64,000 nucleotides of DNA from Vitis vinifera. Its lineage: Eukaryota > Streptophyta > Magnoliopsida > Vitales > Vitaceae. The DNA is taken from NCBI RefSeq assembly GCF_030704535.1, contig NC_081820.1:23060001-23124000 (forward strand), given 5' to 3'. Shown piece after piece: positions 46,771 through 59,779 of this stretch. The position numbers and the translations under genes were made by a program. Below the pieces are notes generated by a model that saw only the letters and a program-made list of their open reading frames with translations, made no database searches and was not told where the DNA came from. How positions within the stretch are numbered: position 1 is the stretch's first letter; each line of letters begins with the position of its first letter.

Positions 46771-47342
46771 TGTTAGAGGTATTTCTCTTCACAAAGATAT
46801 ATACATCAATAAGGATGATCATCTACAAGTTCCCATAATTTGATAAATTCTCATATTTTCTAACACTTCCCTTTAGATGATCATAAGAATATGGTAACTG
46901 CCTCATTAAAAACCTTTTCAATAAAACTCAATGAGACAAAACCTGGACGAAGGAAAAAAGAATGCAATATATCCATATTGGCATTCTCCCCCTCATGCAA
47001 ACATGATTATGATTTCTTCAATATTTCAAATGGTAAATCTCTCAATCTTCGCATTTCAATGTCATACCTTAACTTTTTCAATGTGGTCGAAGGTAACGCC
47101 TTTGTGAATAGATCTGCTAGATTATTGCATGACCGAATTTGTTTAACATCAATCTCACCTTTCTTTTGGAGCTCATGAGTAAAGAAGAATTTAGGGGAGA
47201 TATGCTTAGATCTGTCACCTTTTATGAATCATCCTTTAATTTGTGCAATACAAGCAACATTATTTTCATGTAACACAGTTGCATTGCTTCTGATGGAAGG
47301 TAATCTGCATGTTTCTTGTATATGTTGGATCATTGACCTTAG

Positions 47343-49413
47343 TCATACATATTCACGACTTGCTTCATGAATTGCAAGAATTTCTGAATGATTTAAAGAT
47401 GTGGCTAGCATTGTTTGCTTGACTGATCTCCAAGATATTGTCGTTCCACCATAAGTAAAGACATATCCCATTTGAGATCGAGCTTTATGAGGATCTGAAA
47501 GATACCCTGCATCTGCATACCCAATCAATTGTGATTTTGATTCTTTTGAATAATATACACCCATGTCACTTGTTCCACGAAGGTATCGCAATATATGTTT
47601 AATCTCATTCCAATGCCATTTAGTTGGGGTAGAATTGTATCTTGCTAGTAAGTTGACAGAAAATGCTATGTCTGGTCTAGTACAATTTGCAAGATACATT
47701 AGTGCACCGATTGCACTGAGATATGGTACTTCTAGACCAAGCAATTCTTCATTTTCTTCTTTAGGACAAAATGGGTCATTGTTCACTTCAAGTGAATGAA
47801 CAACCATAAAGGAATTGATTGGATGTAATTTGTCCATATAAAATCATTTTAATACTTTCTCTATATATGTCGGATGGATGGACATTATATGCCATTTGAA
47901 CAATGCTCGATTTGCAGGCCGAGACAATATCTTGTTTTCCCTAAGTCTTTCATTTCAAATTCCTTCTTTAAATAATTAGCTGCTTTTGTGAGCTTTTCAG
48001 GAGTTCCTTTAAGGTTTAAATCATCCACATACACTACAATTATTGTAAGCCCAAATTTTGATTTCTTGATAAAAACACATGGGCAAATTGAATTATTCAT
48101 ATATCATTCTTTTAACAAATACTCACTCAAATGATTATACCACATATGTCCGAATTCCTTTAATCCGTACAAAGATCTTTGTAGTTTGATTGAGTACATG
48201 TTTTGAGGTTTTGGATTAGTTGTTTCAAGCAATTTGAATCCTTTAAGGATTTTTATATATATGTCAATATTTATAGACCCATATAAATAGGTTGTAACAA
48301 CATCCATAAGACGCACATCTAGTCATTCAGAGACTATTAAACTTATCAAGTATCGAAGTGTGATTGCATCCATTACAAGGGAATAAGTTTCCTCGGTCTA
48401 TATCAGGTCTTTGAGAGAAACCTTGAGCAACAAGTCATGCTTTATATCTTATGATTTCATCATTCTCATTTCGTTTTTTCACAAAGACCCATTTATATCC
48501 AACAGGCTTTATGTTTCCAGGTGTTTGAACTACAAGTCCAAATACCTCTCGTTTTGTTAACGAGTTTAGCTTTGTTTGGATTGCTTCTTTCCATTTTGGC
48601 AAATCATTCATTTTTCGACATTCATTCACAGTTTGTGGTTCTTGACATTCATCATTTCTCATGATGTCCATAGCCACTTGGAATGCGAATATATTATTTA
48701 TGATAATGTCATTACGGTCCTTTGTTTCTCCCGTGTGACTCATTGAGATCTCTTCAATTCTAGATACTGATATTTGATCAATTTGTGCCTCTTTAGGAGC
48801 TAACTGTTTGTCAAGTTGGATTTCGTCATTTGACCTTTTCATATTTGTGAACTCTTTAGGAGTACTAAGTTTTTTATATGTTATTCATTTTTTTTTCTAA
48901 GAATTAAATCCTTTGAGTCAATTGGTCTATCACGCTTTAGGCGTGTCTTAGATTCATTTGCTATGACATTCTCCAATTGTCCTTTAGGGACATCAATATG
49001 TGTTGGGGCGTTCACAACTGGCATGTGTGACTTTGTTACTTTCTTTATATCTATGAAAACATGAGGTAATTGATTTGCAAGTCCTTGCAAATGAAAAATC
49101 CTTTGAACTTCTAACTCACATGGTCTTGTGCAAGGATCAAGATGAGACAAGGAGGGTACATACCATGTAATGTCTTTCCATTCTTTTGACTTGTCTCCCC
49201 CTAATAGCGGGAAAATATTTTCATCAAAATGACAATCTACAAAGCGGGCAGTAAAAACATCACCTGTGACTGGTTCAAGATAATGGATAATGGAGGGAGA
49301 ATTAAAACCAACATATCTACCAAGTTGACGTTGATGTCCTAACTTGGAACGTTGAGGTGGAGCTATAGGAACATAAACAGCACAACCAAAAATACGAAAA
49401 TATGAAACATTTG
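47343..49413 (-). pseudogene. Copia integrase C-terminus, reverse transcriptase and RNase H remnants (copy 1)
   Basis: From high to low coordinates: RIFGCAVYVPIAPPQR-like and VGFNSPSI integrase end (49413-49150); 49150-48881 linker; 48842-48435 the RT start (WKEAIQTKLNSLTKREVFG, PVGYKWVFVKKRNE); 48316-48104 (RSLYGLKEFGHMWYN); 48100-47885 with YVDDLNL, catalytic Asp pair kept; 47837-47343 the RT thumb and start of RNase H (YLANCTRPDIAFSVNLLARY, IGYADAGYLSDPHKARSQ). Stops and frameshifts separate every block. Confidence 0.85.
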
Positions 49414-50736
49414 TGTTAGGAATTTGAAACTAATCCAACCTATGGTAATCACCCTAGAGGGGGGGGGGTGAATAGGGTGATGGTCTCTTTTCGCAAATTT
49501 AAACAAGTGAATGCAAAAGACAATTATATGCAAGTATATAATAATCAATATATAGACAATTGCATATAAATTAAAGAGTAGGGAAGAGAGAATGCAAACA
49601 CAAGATTTATAGTGGTTCGGCACAACCCGGCCTATATCCACTCTCCTCTAGCTTCAATCCCGAGCTTGAGGTTCCACTAATCCAAGGCTTCCAAACCAAG
49701 CCTTCAAGCAATACAATTGGATTATGGTTCCAATTCACCCTCTTGGACTTTTGGCTCCAAGCACCCTTTACACTTCTCAAGAGATATCTCACTCTTGAAC
49801 AACCCCTCAAGTGATACCTCACACTTGAGAAACTTCTTCTCAAAGATTTACAAATGAATGATCTCTCAAAAATCCTAGCACAAGAACTTTAAACTCAAAT
49901 GATACAAGAAAAACTAGGATTGAATGGTGCACTAAAGATATGAAAGTTTTGAAACAATGGTGCACTCAAAAATACTCTTCCAAGGCTCAAATATAATTAA
50001 GAAAGATTTGGGAAGGTTAAGCTCTTGAAACAATGAAGATCGGAGTCTTTTTATAGAAGAAAAAAATTCATACTAGCCGTTGGGGGTTCGATCGGTCGAG
50101 TTAGGGGTCGATCGGTTGACTAGCCGTTAGCATTTAATGTTTGGCAAGTGACCGTTGGGCCTCAACCGAACCTCAACTGGACCTCAAACGGTTGAGGTTC
50201 AACCTTGACCGGGAAGAGAAGGCCACTGGGAGAAAAAGGAACTTTTTGACCTCCCTCAATCGGTTCTTGACCGGATGAGCACAACCGGTCAATCGGTTGA
50301 CCCGATTGAGCCATTTTTTGGCTCAACACCCAATCTTTTTCAACTTAAAACCTTTTAACACAAGTTTGAAAATCATTTAACACAAGGTTTTAGTTGAAAA
50401 CATGAAATCATCCAATTCTTAAGATATTTAAAACAATATTACTCTTGGATGATTTTGGTGCATAAATAAAGAATGAAATGCATGAAAGTCCTAGTGCACC
50501 AACAACCTTACAAAGAGATCTTATGAAGTTTTGGTCTTGAAAAACTCTTCTCTTTGAGGTGGTCTTCTTCTTCATGATTTCTCCTTGACTTGATTTGTAT
50601 TTGTGATTGCCACTTGGAAATCGTCTTGCCTAATCACACTTGAAATATGATCATTAGTTCTAAACCTTGTTTTGTTATCATCAAAATCAAGATTAACCAA
50701 ACCTTGGTTTCACAATTTGGTTGGGATCCTAAAACA
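49414..50736. mobile_element. Solo LTR nested in the copia integrase (copy 1)
   Basis: 1323 bp from TGTTAGGAAT to CCTAAAACA, with imperfect 5-bp flanks ATTTG (49409-49413) and AGTTG (50737-50741). Integrase sequence is continuous on either side, showing a clean insertion. It contains the CCTAGAGGGGGGG...TGAATAGGGTGA start and the GTGGTTCGGCACAACCCGGC motif common in plant LTRs. No internal domain or second LTR, so LTR-LTR recombination removed the rest. Orientation was not determined. Confidence 0.8.
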
Positions 50737-50741
50737 AGTTG

Positions 50742-53047
50742 TAAAGGTGAGCAATCATGATTAGTTGTAGGGTGAATTCGAATTAAAGTGGCAACATGAA
50801 AAATAGCATGCCCCTAAGCAGATAAAGGTAATTTTGTTCTCAAGAGTAATGGTCTTGCAATCAGTTGCAAACGCTTAATTAGAGATTCAGCTAATCCATT
50901 CTGAGTATGGGTGTGAGCAACAAGATATTCAACATCAATACCAACCGACATACAATAATCAAGAAATGTTTGAGAGGAAAATTCGCAAGCATTATCAAGA
51001 CGAATTGTCTTAATAAGATGATCAGGGAATCGTGCCTTGAGTCGAATTATTTGAGCAAGTAACCTGGCGAAGACAATATTTCTAGTTGAAAGAAGACAAA
51101 CATGAGACCAACGAGTTGATGCATCAATTAAAACCATAAAATAAAGAAAATGTCCACTAGGTGGATGAATAGGTCCACAAATATCACCTTGAATATGTTC
51201 TAGAAAGGTTGATGATTCGTATTCAACCTTGGTAAATGATGGTTTAATAATTAATTTGCCTTGTGAGGAAGCAACACAACTGTAATCATTGGGCATCAAA
51301 ATCTTCTGATTCTTCAAGGAATGCCTTAAAAAATTGTTGATGATACGACGCATCATGGATAATCCTGGATGTCCTAGACGTTCATGCCATATCATAAAAG
51401 TTTTTAAGTCATAGAACTTCTGGTTCATGACAGCATATGACTTAATGGGTCTAATGATTGTTTGATATAACCCACAAGAATAAGAAGGAAGCTTTTCCAA
51501 GTTGTGTTTTTCCCCAGAAATAATTGAAGTAATGAGAAGGTATTCATTACTATCATCATTCATAGTTTCAATGTGATATCCATTTTAGCGAATATCCTTG
51601 AAACTAAGAAGATTTCGCTTGGATTTAGTAGAATAAAGGGCATCATTAATGTGGATTTTAGTTCTTCTAGGTAAAATAATAGTTGCTCTTTCGGAGCCTT
51701 GAATCAAGTCTACATGACCTAATATTGTATTAACATTAGACTTAACCAACGATATATTGGAAAAATATTTTTTATCACGAAGGAATGTGTGTGTTGTGGC
51801 ACAATCTGCAATACATGCATCTACATTGGATGTTGTATGATGTACCAAGGTATGAGAAAGATCCATGTATCTTCAAGTATAAATAAAAAGATGAATTTAA
51901 ATAAGAAATAATAAAATGTGAAATAAACTATAAAAGATGAATAATAAACAATGTGTTTAAAGATGATAACAAAATAAACCTATTTGCAAAGAACTAAATA
52001 AGAACATAACATTTAATCATAACAAACATTTCCGTCACCAATTAGATGGTCAATTTTCCCATTAAGATTTTCAAAAAAATCTAAAACATCTAAATGGGTT
52101 AGATCTATTAGGCCATCATCAATGAAGTTCATTTCAACTTCCTTTCCTTTTGCTTTTATTGAGGCTTGATAAAGGAAAAATGTTTTGGAGTACGAGAAGT
52201 ACGTGACCAATGTCCTTTCATGCCACATCTATGACGCTTATTCTCACAAGTATGTTTACTTTGTGGTTCTATCCTCTTTTTAGGTTGTGTCTTTGAATTA
52301 TTCCACTTATGGTGGTTTGAGTTGTTTTTTTTACTTTGAGAACCACTACGATGAGAAGAATTGTGTTTACCACGACCTCGACCGTGACCACATCCTCGAC
52401 CTCGTCCATATCCACGTCCTTGTCCATGTCCAAGGGTTTGAACATATGTGGCATTGGCTTCAAGCAATGGCATAGACCTAGTAGGACAAGATTGATGGTT
52501 TTTCAATAATAGCTCATTATTTTGTTCAGCCACAAGAAGACATGAGATCAATTCTGAATATTTAGTGAAACGACGTTCTCGATACTGTTGCTGTACATTC
52601 GAGACATGAAAAGTCGTGAATGTTTTTTGAAGCATATCTTCTTAAGTGACTTTTTTTTCCACACAATTTTAATTGTGAGCTAATTTTGAATAGTGCCGAG
52701 TTGTAGTCACTAACAGACTTGAAATCTTGTAATCTCAAGTACATCCAATCATAGTGTGCCTTTGGAAGGATTATGGTCTTTTGGTGGTCATGTTGTTCTC
52801 TTAGATTATTCCAAAGGATGAAAGAATCTTTAACCGTAAGGTATTCACCTTTTAATCCTTCATCAATGTGATGGCGAAGGAATATTAAAGCTCTAGTGCA
52901 ATCCTGTAGGGATGCGTCATTTCCTTCTTTAATGGTATTTCCAAGATTCATCGCATCTAGATGAATTTGAGCATCTAGAACCTAAGATAAGTAGTTTTTG
53001 CCCGAAATATCGAAGACAACAAATTCAAGCTTTGCAAGGTTTGACAT
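50742..53047 (-). pseudogene. Copia gag, protease and integrase N-terminal remnants
   Basis: Gag starts at about 53047 (MSNLAKLEFVVFDISGKNYLS), with a stop about 20 codons later. 52951-52562 continues gag, and 52635-52156 holds a Gly/Arg/His-rich stretch and a CxxKRHRCGMKGHWSRTS zinc-knuckle relic. 51866-51585 is protease-like (IADCATTHTFL in place of DSGAT). 51563-50814 is the integrase core (WHERLGHPG, GDICGPIHPPSGHFLYF, RLDNACEFSSQTF, QNGLAESLIKR), running up to the solo LTR. Confidence 0.85.
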
Positions 53048-53938
53048 TATCTAAAAGCCATATATAATATTAATCAGAGAAATATTTCAATTATTATAAT
53101 AAACTATTAATAAAATGTTTTAACAATATTTCAAATAAACAATATCTAAAAATATAATGACCTAAAATTTGTCAATTATAAATATGGTAAAAATGTATAA
53201 ATATGAAATAAGAATTAAAATTTAATATATATTTTCTTTTTTATAGCTTTGGGCTATGATTATTTTATCATAACAAAAATGTGCAAAGTAATATATACCT
53301 TCAAGCTATGAATTATTTTATGTAAATTTGTGCATAACTTCAAGCTGTGAACTTTCATTATGTAAATTTGTAAATAACTTTAGGCTATGAATATTTATTT
53401 ATTTATTTTATAGCTTCTGGCTATACAATATTATTTGGTATAACATCTGGTTATACTGTATAATTAAAAATAAATAATTAGGGATCATATACATAATTTT
53501 CGGTCATGTATCTGTAATTCTGTAATTTTTCCCCAAAACTTCTGGTTATATGAATTGCACATATTTTTCATAATTCTGGTTATGAATTTACCACATAATT
53601 TATAATTTACCCCATAATTTTTAGTTATAGGGATTATACATATTTATGTATTCAAATAAAATAAATGAAAATAGAGATCAAATGGTAATAAAATAGAAAA
53701 TCATGATATAAGTTTATCATATATCTTTTTGTGAGAAAGAAGAAAGAAGAGTCTTTTTATTTCTCTGAAAAGGAGAACGTTTTTCTATTTCACTGAATAG
53801 AGAAAAAATCTTTCTATTTCTTTTGTAGAGACTAGTCGAAGTATCTCCTTTTTAGAGGAAGTCACAAAGAGATATACATCAATATGAATGATCATCTACA
53901 AATTCCCATAATTCGATAAATTCTCATATTTTCTAACA

Positions 53939-54589
53939 TTTTTTTTTAACCTACATGTATTACAAATATGAGGATTATTTATCTTTTTTAACCGATCAAT
54001 TCAACATAAATTTTACTTGGTATACTAGAATTAAGGATAAAAATACTAGAAATTTGTGAAATATTGGCAATTGAATTTTATAACAATATTTAAAAAATAA
54101 AAGAAAAAAAAGTTAATATAATGAAAATTTATAAAAATTTATAAAAATATTAAAAAAAAATTCTAAAGAAATGATAAAACGGATAAATCAAAGCAAGTAT
54201 ACCTGAGTGGTTCACATAATAATATAGAACCAATAAAGGTTTATACGGTTAAAATATACTCATACATGTATAGTGTCAAGAAAAATTTTCCCACTTCAAT
54301 ATGACTTGTTATATAAATAGTAGTCTACTCAATCGAGTTAAAAAAAACACCCTCTTATCATTAGGGTTCATCATCAAAATTAAGGAGAATCACTTTGCAA
54401 AGTTTTATAAAAACAACCTAAATTAAGTAATATCGCAAAAATTAGAATGTTTGTGGTTGGGTATGCAAAGGTGATCCCAACCACCATATTTAATTTTAAA
54501 AAAAATAAAAAAATTGCCCTTATTGAGTCCAGTAATATCATCAGGTACCAGTAAAAAACGCTTTTCTTTTATCAGTTTGGGCACATCCG
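53939..54589. other. AT-rich intergenic stretch
   Basis: Non-coding. 54355-54485 shares short blocks with 32955-33065, next to the other DUF247 relic. Confidence 0.55.
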
Positions 54590-54725
54590 GCATTTATTGA
54601 GTCCAGAAATCTGCAAGAACATGAGTCTTGAGATCTTCCACCTCCTGAAGATCTTTCTTTGCGTGGTGATGAGGACCGATTGATAGAATAACTATGCTCG
54701 TATCGGAAAAAGTCAAAGGGCAACA
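54590..54725 (-). pseudogene. DUF247-family N-terminal relic, antisense
   Basis: On the minus strand one frame reads VILSIGPHHHAKKDLQEVEDLKTHVL, close to the DUF247 VxSIGPxHHGxxxLxxMExxKxxxL block near the start of the family domain. The frame is lost on either side. Orientation is opposite to the pseudogene at 34620-41363. It is only about 45 codons long, so the assignment depends on that single block. Confidence 0.55.
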
Positions 54726-55668
54726 GGTCGAGTTTTATGATTGGGTGCTTAGACTATTCCTGGAGCCCGCCAATTACTTAATCATAAACATATTTTAGTC
54801 AATGGTTGTATGGTAGATATACCAAGTTATCGTTGCAAATCTTGAGATATTATTACAGCAGGGATGAAAATCCTCCGAGGAATTGTCAAAAACATTTGAC
54901 TCTTCCCCAATCAGACTAGTAGAGCCAACTGATGCGAGCTTCTAATGGAACACGTAATCTTTACTCTTACAGAAGGCTACCTGTCTCTGCCATTCTGAAG
55001 AGAGGTGAGGTCTTCATCCCGTCACCCCACCTTACATCAACTTTAGATCGCTCTCAAATGCTTGGTGCCTTAACGAGGCCATCCTCAATTTCTAGGCAAC
55101 TTTTTGAATGAAACCCTCAAAGGTTCCCCGCTACTCTAAAATTCTTTAGAAATATCTACATAAATGCTATCTCGAAGATATCTTCGAAACTCTTTAAATT
55201 TCCTATTAAACTTCCCATACCTTCCATACTAGTGTAGGGATTAAATTTCCTATTAAAATTCTTTAGAAGTCTATTGCATCCTAAGACAAAGTTCATAAAT
55301 TGATGTTTTATAGGAGTTTCTTCCATTTTCCTTGACATTAAATTATAGCTCACTGGTTAATTATCAAAAAATGCATCATCCCAAATTATAAAAAAAAAAA
55401 AAACGATAGTTAATTTATTATGATAATTAAAATAAATAATAATTATCATCAAAGATAAAGTAATTATCTCAAAAATAAATAAATAAATAAGAGCTATAAA
55501 TAAAGGGTTCTCTCCTTTTAAAGCACAATTTGGAGATTGAGGAAAATTTTTGGAACTCTCGGGGAATTCCTTGAAAACTCAAGGTTTTTATTTTATTTTA
55601 TGATTTTAAGAAAATTTGAAGATTTTTTAAAGAAATAAAGACTTAAAGAAAATTAGATTTTGTTCAGT
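54726..55668. other. Intergenic stretch before the second duplication copy
   Basis: A GC-richer patch at about 54900-55130 was not identified; the remainder is AT-rich. 55668/55669 is the boundary where similarity to 41051 starts abruptly. Confidence 0.5.
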
Positions 55669-55962
55669 GTTGCGCTTCCTAGGCAGCTGGGCAGGGTCGG
55701 TGTTAAACTTACTCCTGTACATATTCTGCGTGGCCTTTATGTTGAGCTTTTTGTACCTCGGCACCTACGCTGTTGCCAAACTTGTCATTATACTCCTAAT
55801 GGACTAGATTTTGCCCTGATGATAATGATTATTACCGCTCTATGCATTGTACCAAATTCAGGATCTGTTTATGTTGCAGAAGGCCTTGGTAAAAGGCTTG
55901 AATTTCTGAGAATTTGCAATGGTAACATAAGTTTGTGCTTCTACAGGGAACAGGAGGAATAA
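55669..55962 (+). pseudogene. DUF247 3'-end duplicate
   Basis: Copy of 41051-41363 with a 21-base gap (near 55798) and scattered substitutions; it ends with the same NSGSVYVAEGLGKRLEF-type tail. There is no upstream part of the gene, so it cannot be a gene on its own. Confidence 0.8.
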
Positions 55963-56355
55963 GATTTTACCGGTGGCCAGCTTGCTTAAAAATGTTGTAT
56001 GTCCCATTTGAGCTCAGTTGCTCAATTCTTTATTATAAAAATAAATTATTTATTATAAAAATTTCTATTATTTTAATATTTTTATAAATATGTTAAATTA
56101 CTTTTTGCTTGGGCGGTCGAAGATCAAATGGACCCTGCATTGATTTGGAATATGTTGACGAATGGAAGGTCTACATATATCCTCCGATAGAGGCTGCGCC
56201 CATAACACACAGTGAAGGAGGAAGAAAAGAAAGGAAAATAAAAAAAAAGTAAAAGGATTTAAAGCAATCGCAAACAAACCCTTGAAGAAGCTCATCTTGC
56301 AAAGGCGAGTGCATCAGAACAATCAACATAAACATCGAGACGAGGGAAAGGAAAA
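55963..56355. other. 3' flank of SRC2-like gene 2
   Basis: Non-coding. It aligns with 43031-43342 after the junction of the 1.65-kb deletion (or insertion in copy 1) at about 56041. Confidence 0.55.
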
Positions 56356-57162
56356 TCAGTCGTCTTCCTCATCTTCAATTCTCTCTGCCACGTCTTCAGC
56401 GATGTTGTCCTCCAAAGCATCCACGCCCTCAGCTATTGCTAGTCCGCCCAATACTCCGGCGACCGCACCCACAGCCAATCCCGTCCCCATCCCCATGCCA
56501 GACTTCTTCTTCTTCTCCTCCACCACCACTGTCTGCCCGTACGTCCCTTGGCCGTATCCGTAAGTTGGTTCCTGATACCCATACGCCGGCTGCCCGTACG
56601 GGGAGTGGCTGTAGGGAGCTGCATTGGAGTAGTAAGGATCAGGTGGAGGTGCTCCGTAGGCCGGTGGATCGGCGTAGCCTGCTCCTCTGGTTCCCGGCGG
56701 CGGCGGCACGCCGTAAGGTGCTGTGTAGTAGGGCTCCGGCGCACGGTAACGCAAATCCCTCACGGAGACCTCGACATCGACCTTGCCCTGAGGGCGCCCG
56801 GAGGGACGGCGGAGCTCGAGAGTGCGGAAGGCCTCGACGCCGAAGCCGACGTCATCGACGACGTCGCGGAGGAAGAGGCGAGCGGAGCCTACCATAGGCT
56901 TGGTGTCGTCTTCGTCATCGGATTTGACGTGGACGATGTCGAGGTAGAGGGCGGAATCATCGATGGAGGAGGGCACTGGAATGTGGAGAGTCTCGTTCCA
57001 GGAAGGAAAGGTGTCCCCGTCGTGGTCGACTTTGGTGGAGCACTTAGCGTTAGGTTCCACCCAAACCACGGCGTATGGCTTCAGAGAGCCGTGGCGCCAG
57101 TTCACGTTCTTCAGATCTTTGGCGGAGGAGATCTTGAGCTTGAGCTCGAAGCGAGGGGCCAT
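56356..57162 (-). CDS. SRC2-like C2-domain protein, copy 2
   Basis: Single exon, 268 residues, same start logic as copy 1 ([11 protein letters not shown] at 57162). Same C2 domain, Tyr/Pro/Gly-rich middle, Gly-rich hydrophobic segment and acidic tail. Against copy 1 I see about seven residue changes: NWRHG for NWCHG, LRYRA for LRHRA, GAGYAD for GAAYAD, YSHSP for YGHSP, GQGTY for GQGSY, DVAERI for DVEERI and EDD for EED. The C2 core differs only at NW(C/R)HG, so both copies look functional or are two alleles of one gene. Upstream sequence with the TATA-like GAATAAATACC is also retained. Confidence 0.92.
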   Translation of the reverse strand: MAPRFELKLKISSAKDLKNVNWRHGSLKPYAVVWVEPNAKCSTKVDHDGDTFPSWNETLHIPVPSSIDDSALYLDIVHVKSDDEDDTKPMVGSARLFLRDVVDDVGFGVEAFRTLELRRPSGRPQGKVDVEVSVRDLRYRAPEPYYTAPYGVPPPPGTRGAGYADPPAYGAPPPDPYYSNAAPYSHSPYGQPAYGYQEPTYGYGQGTYGQTVVVEEKKKKSGMGMGTGLAVGAVAGVLGGLAIAEGVDALEDNIAEDVAERIEDEEDD

Positions 57163-57228
57163 CGGAGGAGAAATCTGGGAATTCCGGAGAAAAGAAAAAT
57201 GCTCTTCACTGTCAAATGGCTGCCACAA

Positions 57229-59779
57229 TGGGGTGGGTATTTATTCAGAAAAATCTGCACTTTAATTGGTGAGAGAAACTCTTCAACTGTTCCTTTTTGA
57301 TACCTACTTACCTAGTACGTTGTCAACTACGGAAAAAACTTACGAGGAGTGTGGGGCCCATCAATTGACTAACACCCACACCTGGCGGTTTCTCACTCTA
57401 GTTTGGGTGCGGTTGGCCTGTGCCCACTGCCCACCGGTGTAACCGGAAAATGCCGGTGTGGGTGGTGGGTGAGCTCATGTGAACGGGGAGGAGACCGGTT
57501 TGTCCACGTCAGTAATATCTTCTAGAAAAAGGTCAATTAGCCACACCATTCCCACGCGGAGCGGACAAGGCGGCACATGGCCCGGCCCTTGTCCATCTTA
57601 CATATTTTAAGCCCCTCAAAAGCTTAACGGGCACGCCAACCAATGTTCAGTATCAGATAGGCAACTTTAATAATAATAAAATATTTTTTTTAAACTAATA
57701 ATAATAATAATAAATTTATGATGGTCTTTAAATAATATTATTAATGTCCCCGGTCTTTAAATAACTTCATTATCAACGTGGTGGAGGAAAAGGGACTTAG
57801 AGTGAGTTTTAACGCGTTTCTCCCTAAAATATTATAAATGACCTTTTTTTATAATTTTCTAAGGTGTTTTCTAATAAGTTTTGTCAAACTTCTCGTTTTT
57901 TTAAAACGTTTTTTATTGAAATTATTTTTTAAAGTAATTACCAAATAAACTCTTAATATAAAAAAATGTTTAAAAAAATATTTTCACATTTAATAAAATT
58001 ATTTATAGTGCTTCGTGGATCATCATTTGTCATTCTCTAAAAAAAATATTAATATTGCGTGAAGATACATGTGAACGAGAGGGAATTGCTATAAATATAT
58101 TCAGAGTCATTTAACAGTGATTTTATAAAAGTGATTTTAGTTTAAGAAACATTTTTGATAAAAACTTTAGATGTTTGGTAAATTTTAAGAAATATTTTTA
58201 AAATTTTGAAAAATTATTTATAATATTAAAAAATCACTTGTACTATTTTTAGAAAAAACACTTCAATTACAAATACTTTAAATAGAAATATTATCAAATA
58301 CACTATTAGGGAGGTTTTGGTTCATGATAATGGAGTGAAAATGAATATTTTGTTTTTATTCTTATTTTTTGTTGGATAAAAATGAATTTGATGATTCAAT
58401 TAATAATGTTTGGATGAACCTAAAAATTCAATATTAGAATGATTATTTGTTTCTATTCTAATGTTTGGTAATGATAGGAATGTGAATGAAAGAAATAAAT
58501 CGATGATAATACCTTTACACGTGGTTTCAAATAATTTTTTTTTATTTTCATTTTAAAGAATAAATTTTGAGAGTTTTTTTTTACTAAATAATAAAACTAA
58601 AAAATTATAATAATCTTATTATTGGATGATGAGGAATTAGGGCATGATGAATGAAATTTAAGGGTAAAATAATAATTTTAAAATATTTTATATTTTCTTA
58701 CCAAATGAATGAATCTGTATACCACCCATTTTGCAATGAATAGAAATTTCACTTATAAGTTAGATTTGATTTTTGTAAGAATTATTTTTTATTCCATTCC
58801 CTACCTTCATAAAACTTATCCAACCATGGGAATGAAGGAGATATCTATTCTCACTTCTCATTTACACTCCTTAAAACTATGAGTCTATTTGATAGTGTTT
58901 TTAGAAAACACTTTTAACTAAAAAGTGTTTTTAAAAAAATAAATAAATAAAGTGTCTGACAAAATTAAGAAAACATTTTTAAAAATTTTAAAAATAACTT
59001 GTAATATTGAAAAATCAATTATAATGTTTTCTTGAGAAAACATCATATGATTGATTCTTTTAAAAAAACTTTCAAAAAAAATACTTATACTAAAAATACT
59101 TCAAATAAAAATATCAAACAAATCTAAATTTATATTAAATTATATTTTAATAATGTGACAAGATTTTGATTTATTGATATGAATCAATTAATTAAAGTCC
59201 ACCTTATTACAACTTGCATGAAATATTACTTCAAGTGTGAATGCAAATCTTCATTAATTAAATTCAAGCCATTTAAAAAATGATTTATACAACAAACTCA
59301 CATGGGACTTTGTGTTCAAATACAAATCTTTATTAATTAATTAAATTTAAGCCAATAAAAAAAAAAAAAAAAGAAGTGTCATATGATACTGCCAACTGAT
59401 TAGGTAAAGCATTGGAATAAAATATTTTAAATTGTATTGAATAATGAACTCAGATTGAATGCTTTATTGACTTGTGATGTTGATGTCTCTTGTAGGAAAC
59501 ATGTGACCAATATTTGTTAATTTGCCATTACGAGTTACCTCCACTCAAATCCTAATTGTTCAATTGCCTAAGTAGGGTTATTTTATTAAAAGGGTTGTTT
59601 AAAACCCAATTTTAGAAATCTAACACTCTATCATGTTTTTTACCATATTTTGACTAAAATATTCTTTTTTTTTATTTATAAAAATAGTTAATTTTTTTTT
59701 TTTTGTAAAATTATAAAGTGAAAGGAGAAGAAAATAGGAAAGAGAAATTAAAATGTATGAAGAGAATAAAATTGATTTT
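57229..59779. other. Promoter side of SRC2-like gene 2, then AT-rich spacer
   Basis: Counterpart of 44216-46770. Differences are visible around 57300-58330 (small indels in A/T runs, single substitutions) and almost none after 58760. Confidence 0.55.

Larger units (their letters stand above)
41051..50984. repeat. Segmental duplication, copy 1
   Basis: Direct repeat of 55669-64000. Apart from about 1.65 kb (41376-43030) present only here, the copies are collinear with an offset of 13.01 kb. The block carries the DUF247 3' end, an SRC2-like gene and most of an antisense copia element with its solo LTR. Copy 1 continues past 50984, but copy 2 is cut by the window edge. Confidence 0.9.
46771..53938 (-). 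mobile_element. Decayed Ty1-copia retrotransposon, antisense, with nested solo LTR
   Basis: Minus-strand copia element. Its left end is a 95-bp LTR piece 46771-46865 (TGTTAG ... CTAACA), followed by a purine tract on the minus strand (TAAAGGGAAG). Related sequence ends at 53938 (also TTTTCTAACA), marking the 5' LTR side. Gag, protease, integrase, RT and RNase H remnants lie between. Exact LTR lengths are unclear: the right LTR/leader (about 53050-53938, rich in CTGGTTATA and AAGCTATGAA motifs) is much longer than the left piece, so one side is truncated. No Met-tRNA primer site was seen. Confidence 0.75.

Noticed and set aside
46891..47178. Plus-strand 95-codon frame identical in both duplication copies (also 59900-60187)
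   Set aside because: It is antisense to the RNase H end of the copia element. Identity only reflects the duplication.
54900..55130. GC-richer patch considered as organellar DNA
   Set aside because: I could not match it to any plastid or mitochondrial gene I recognise, so it is left unassigned.
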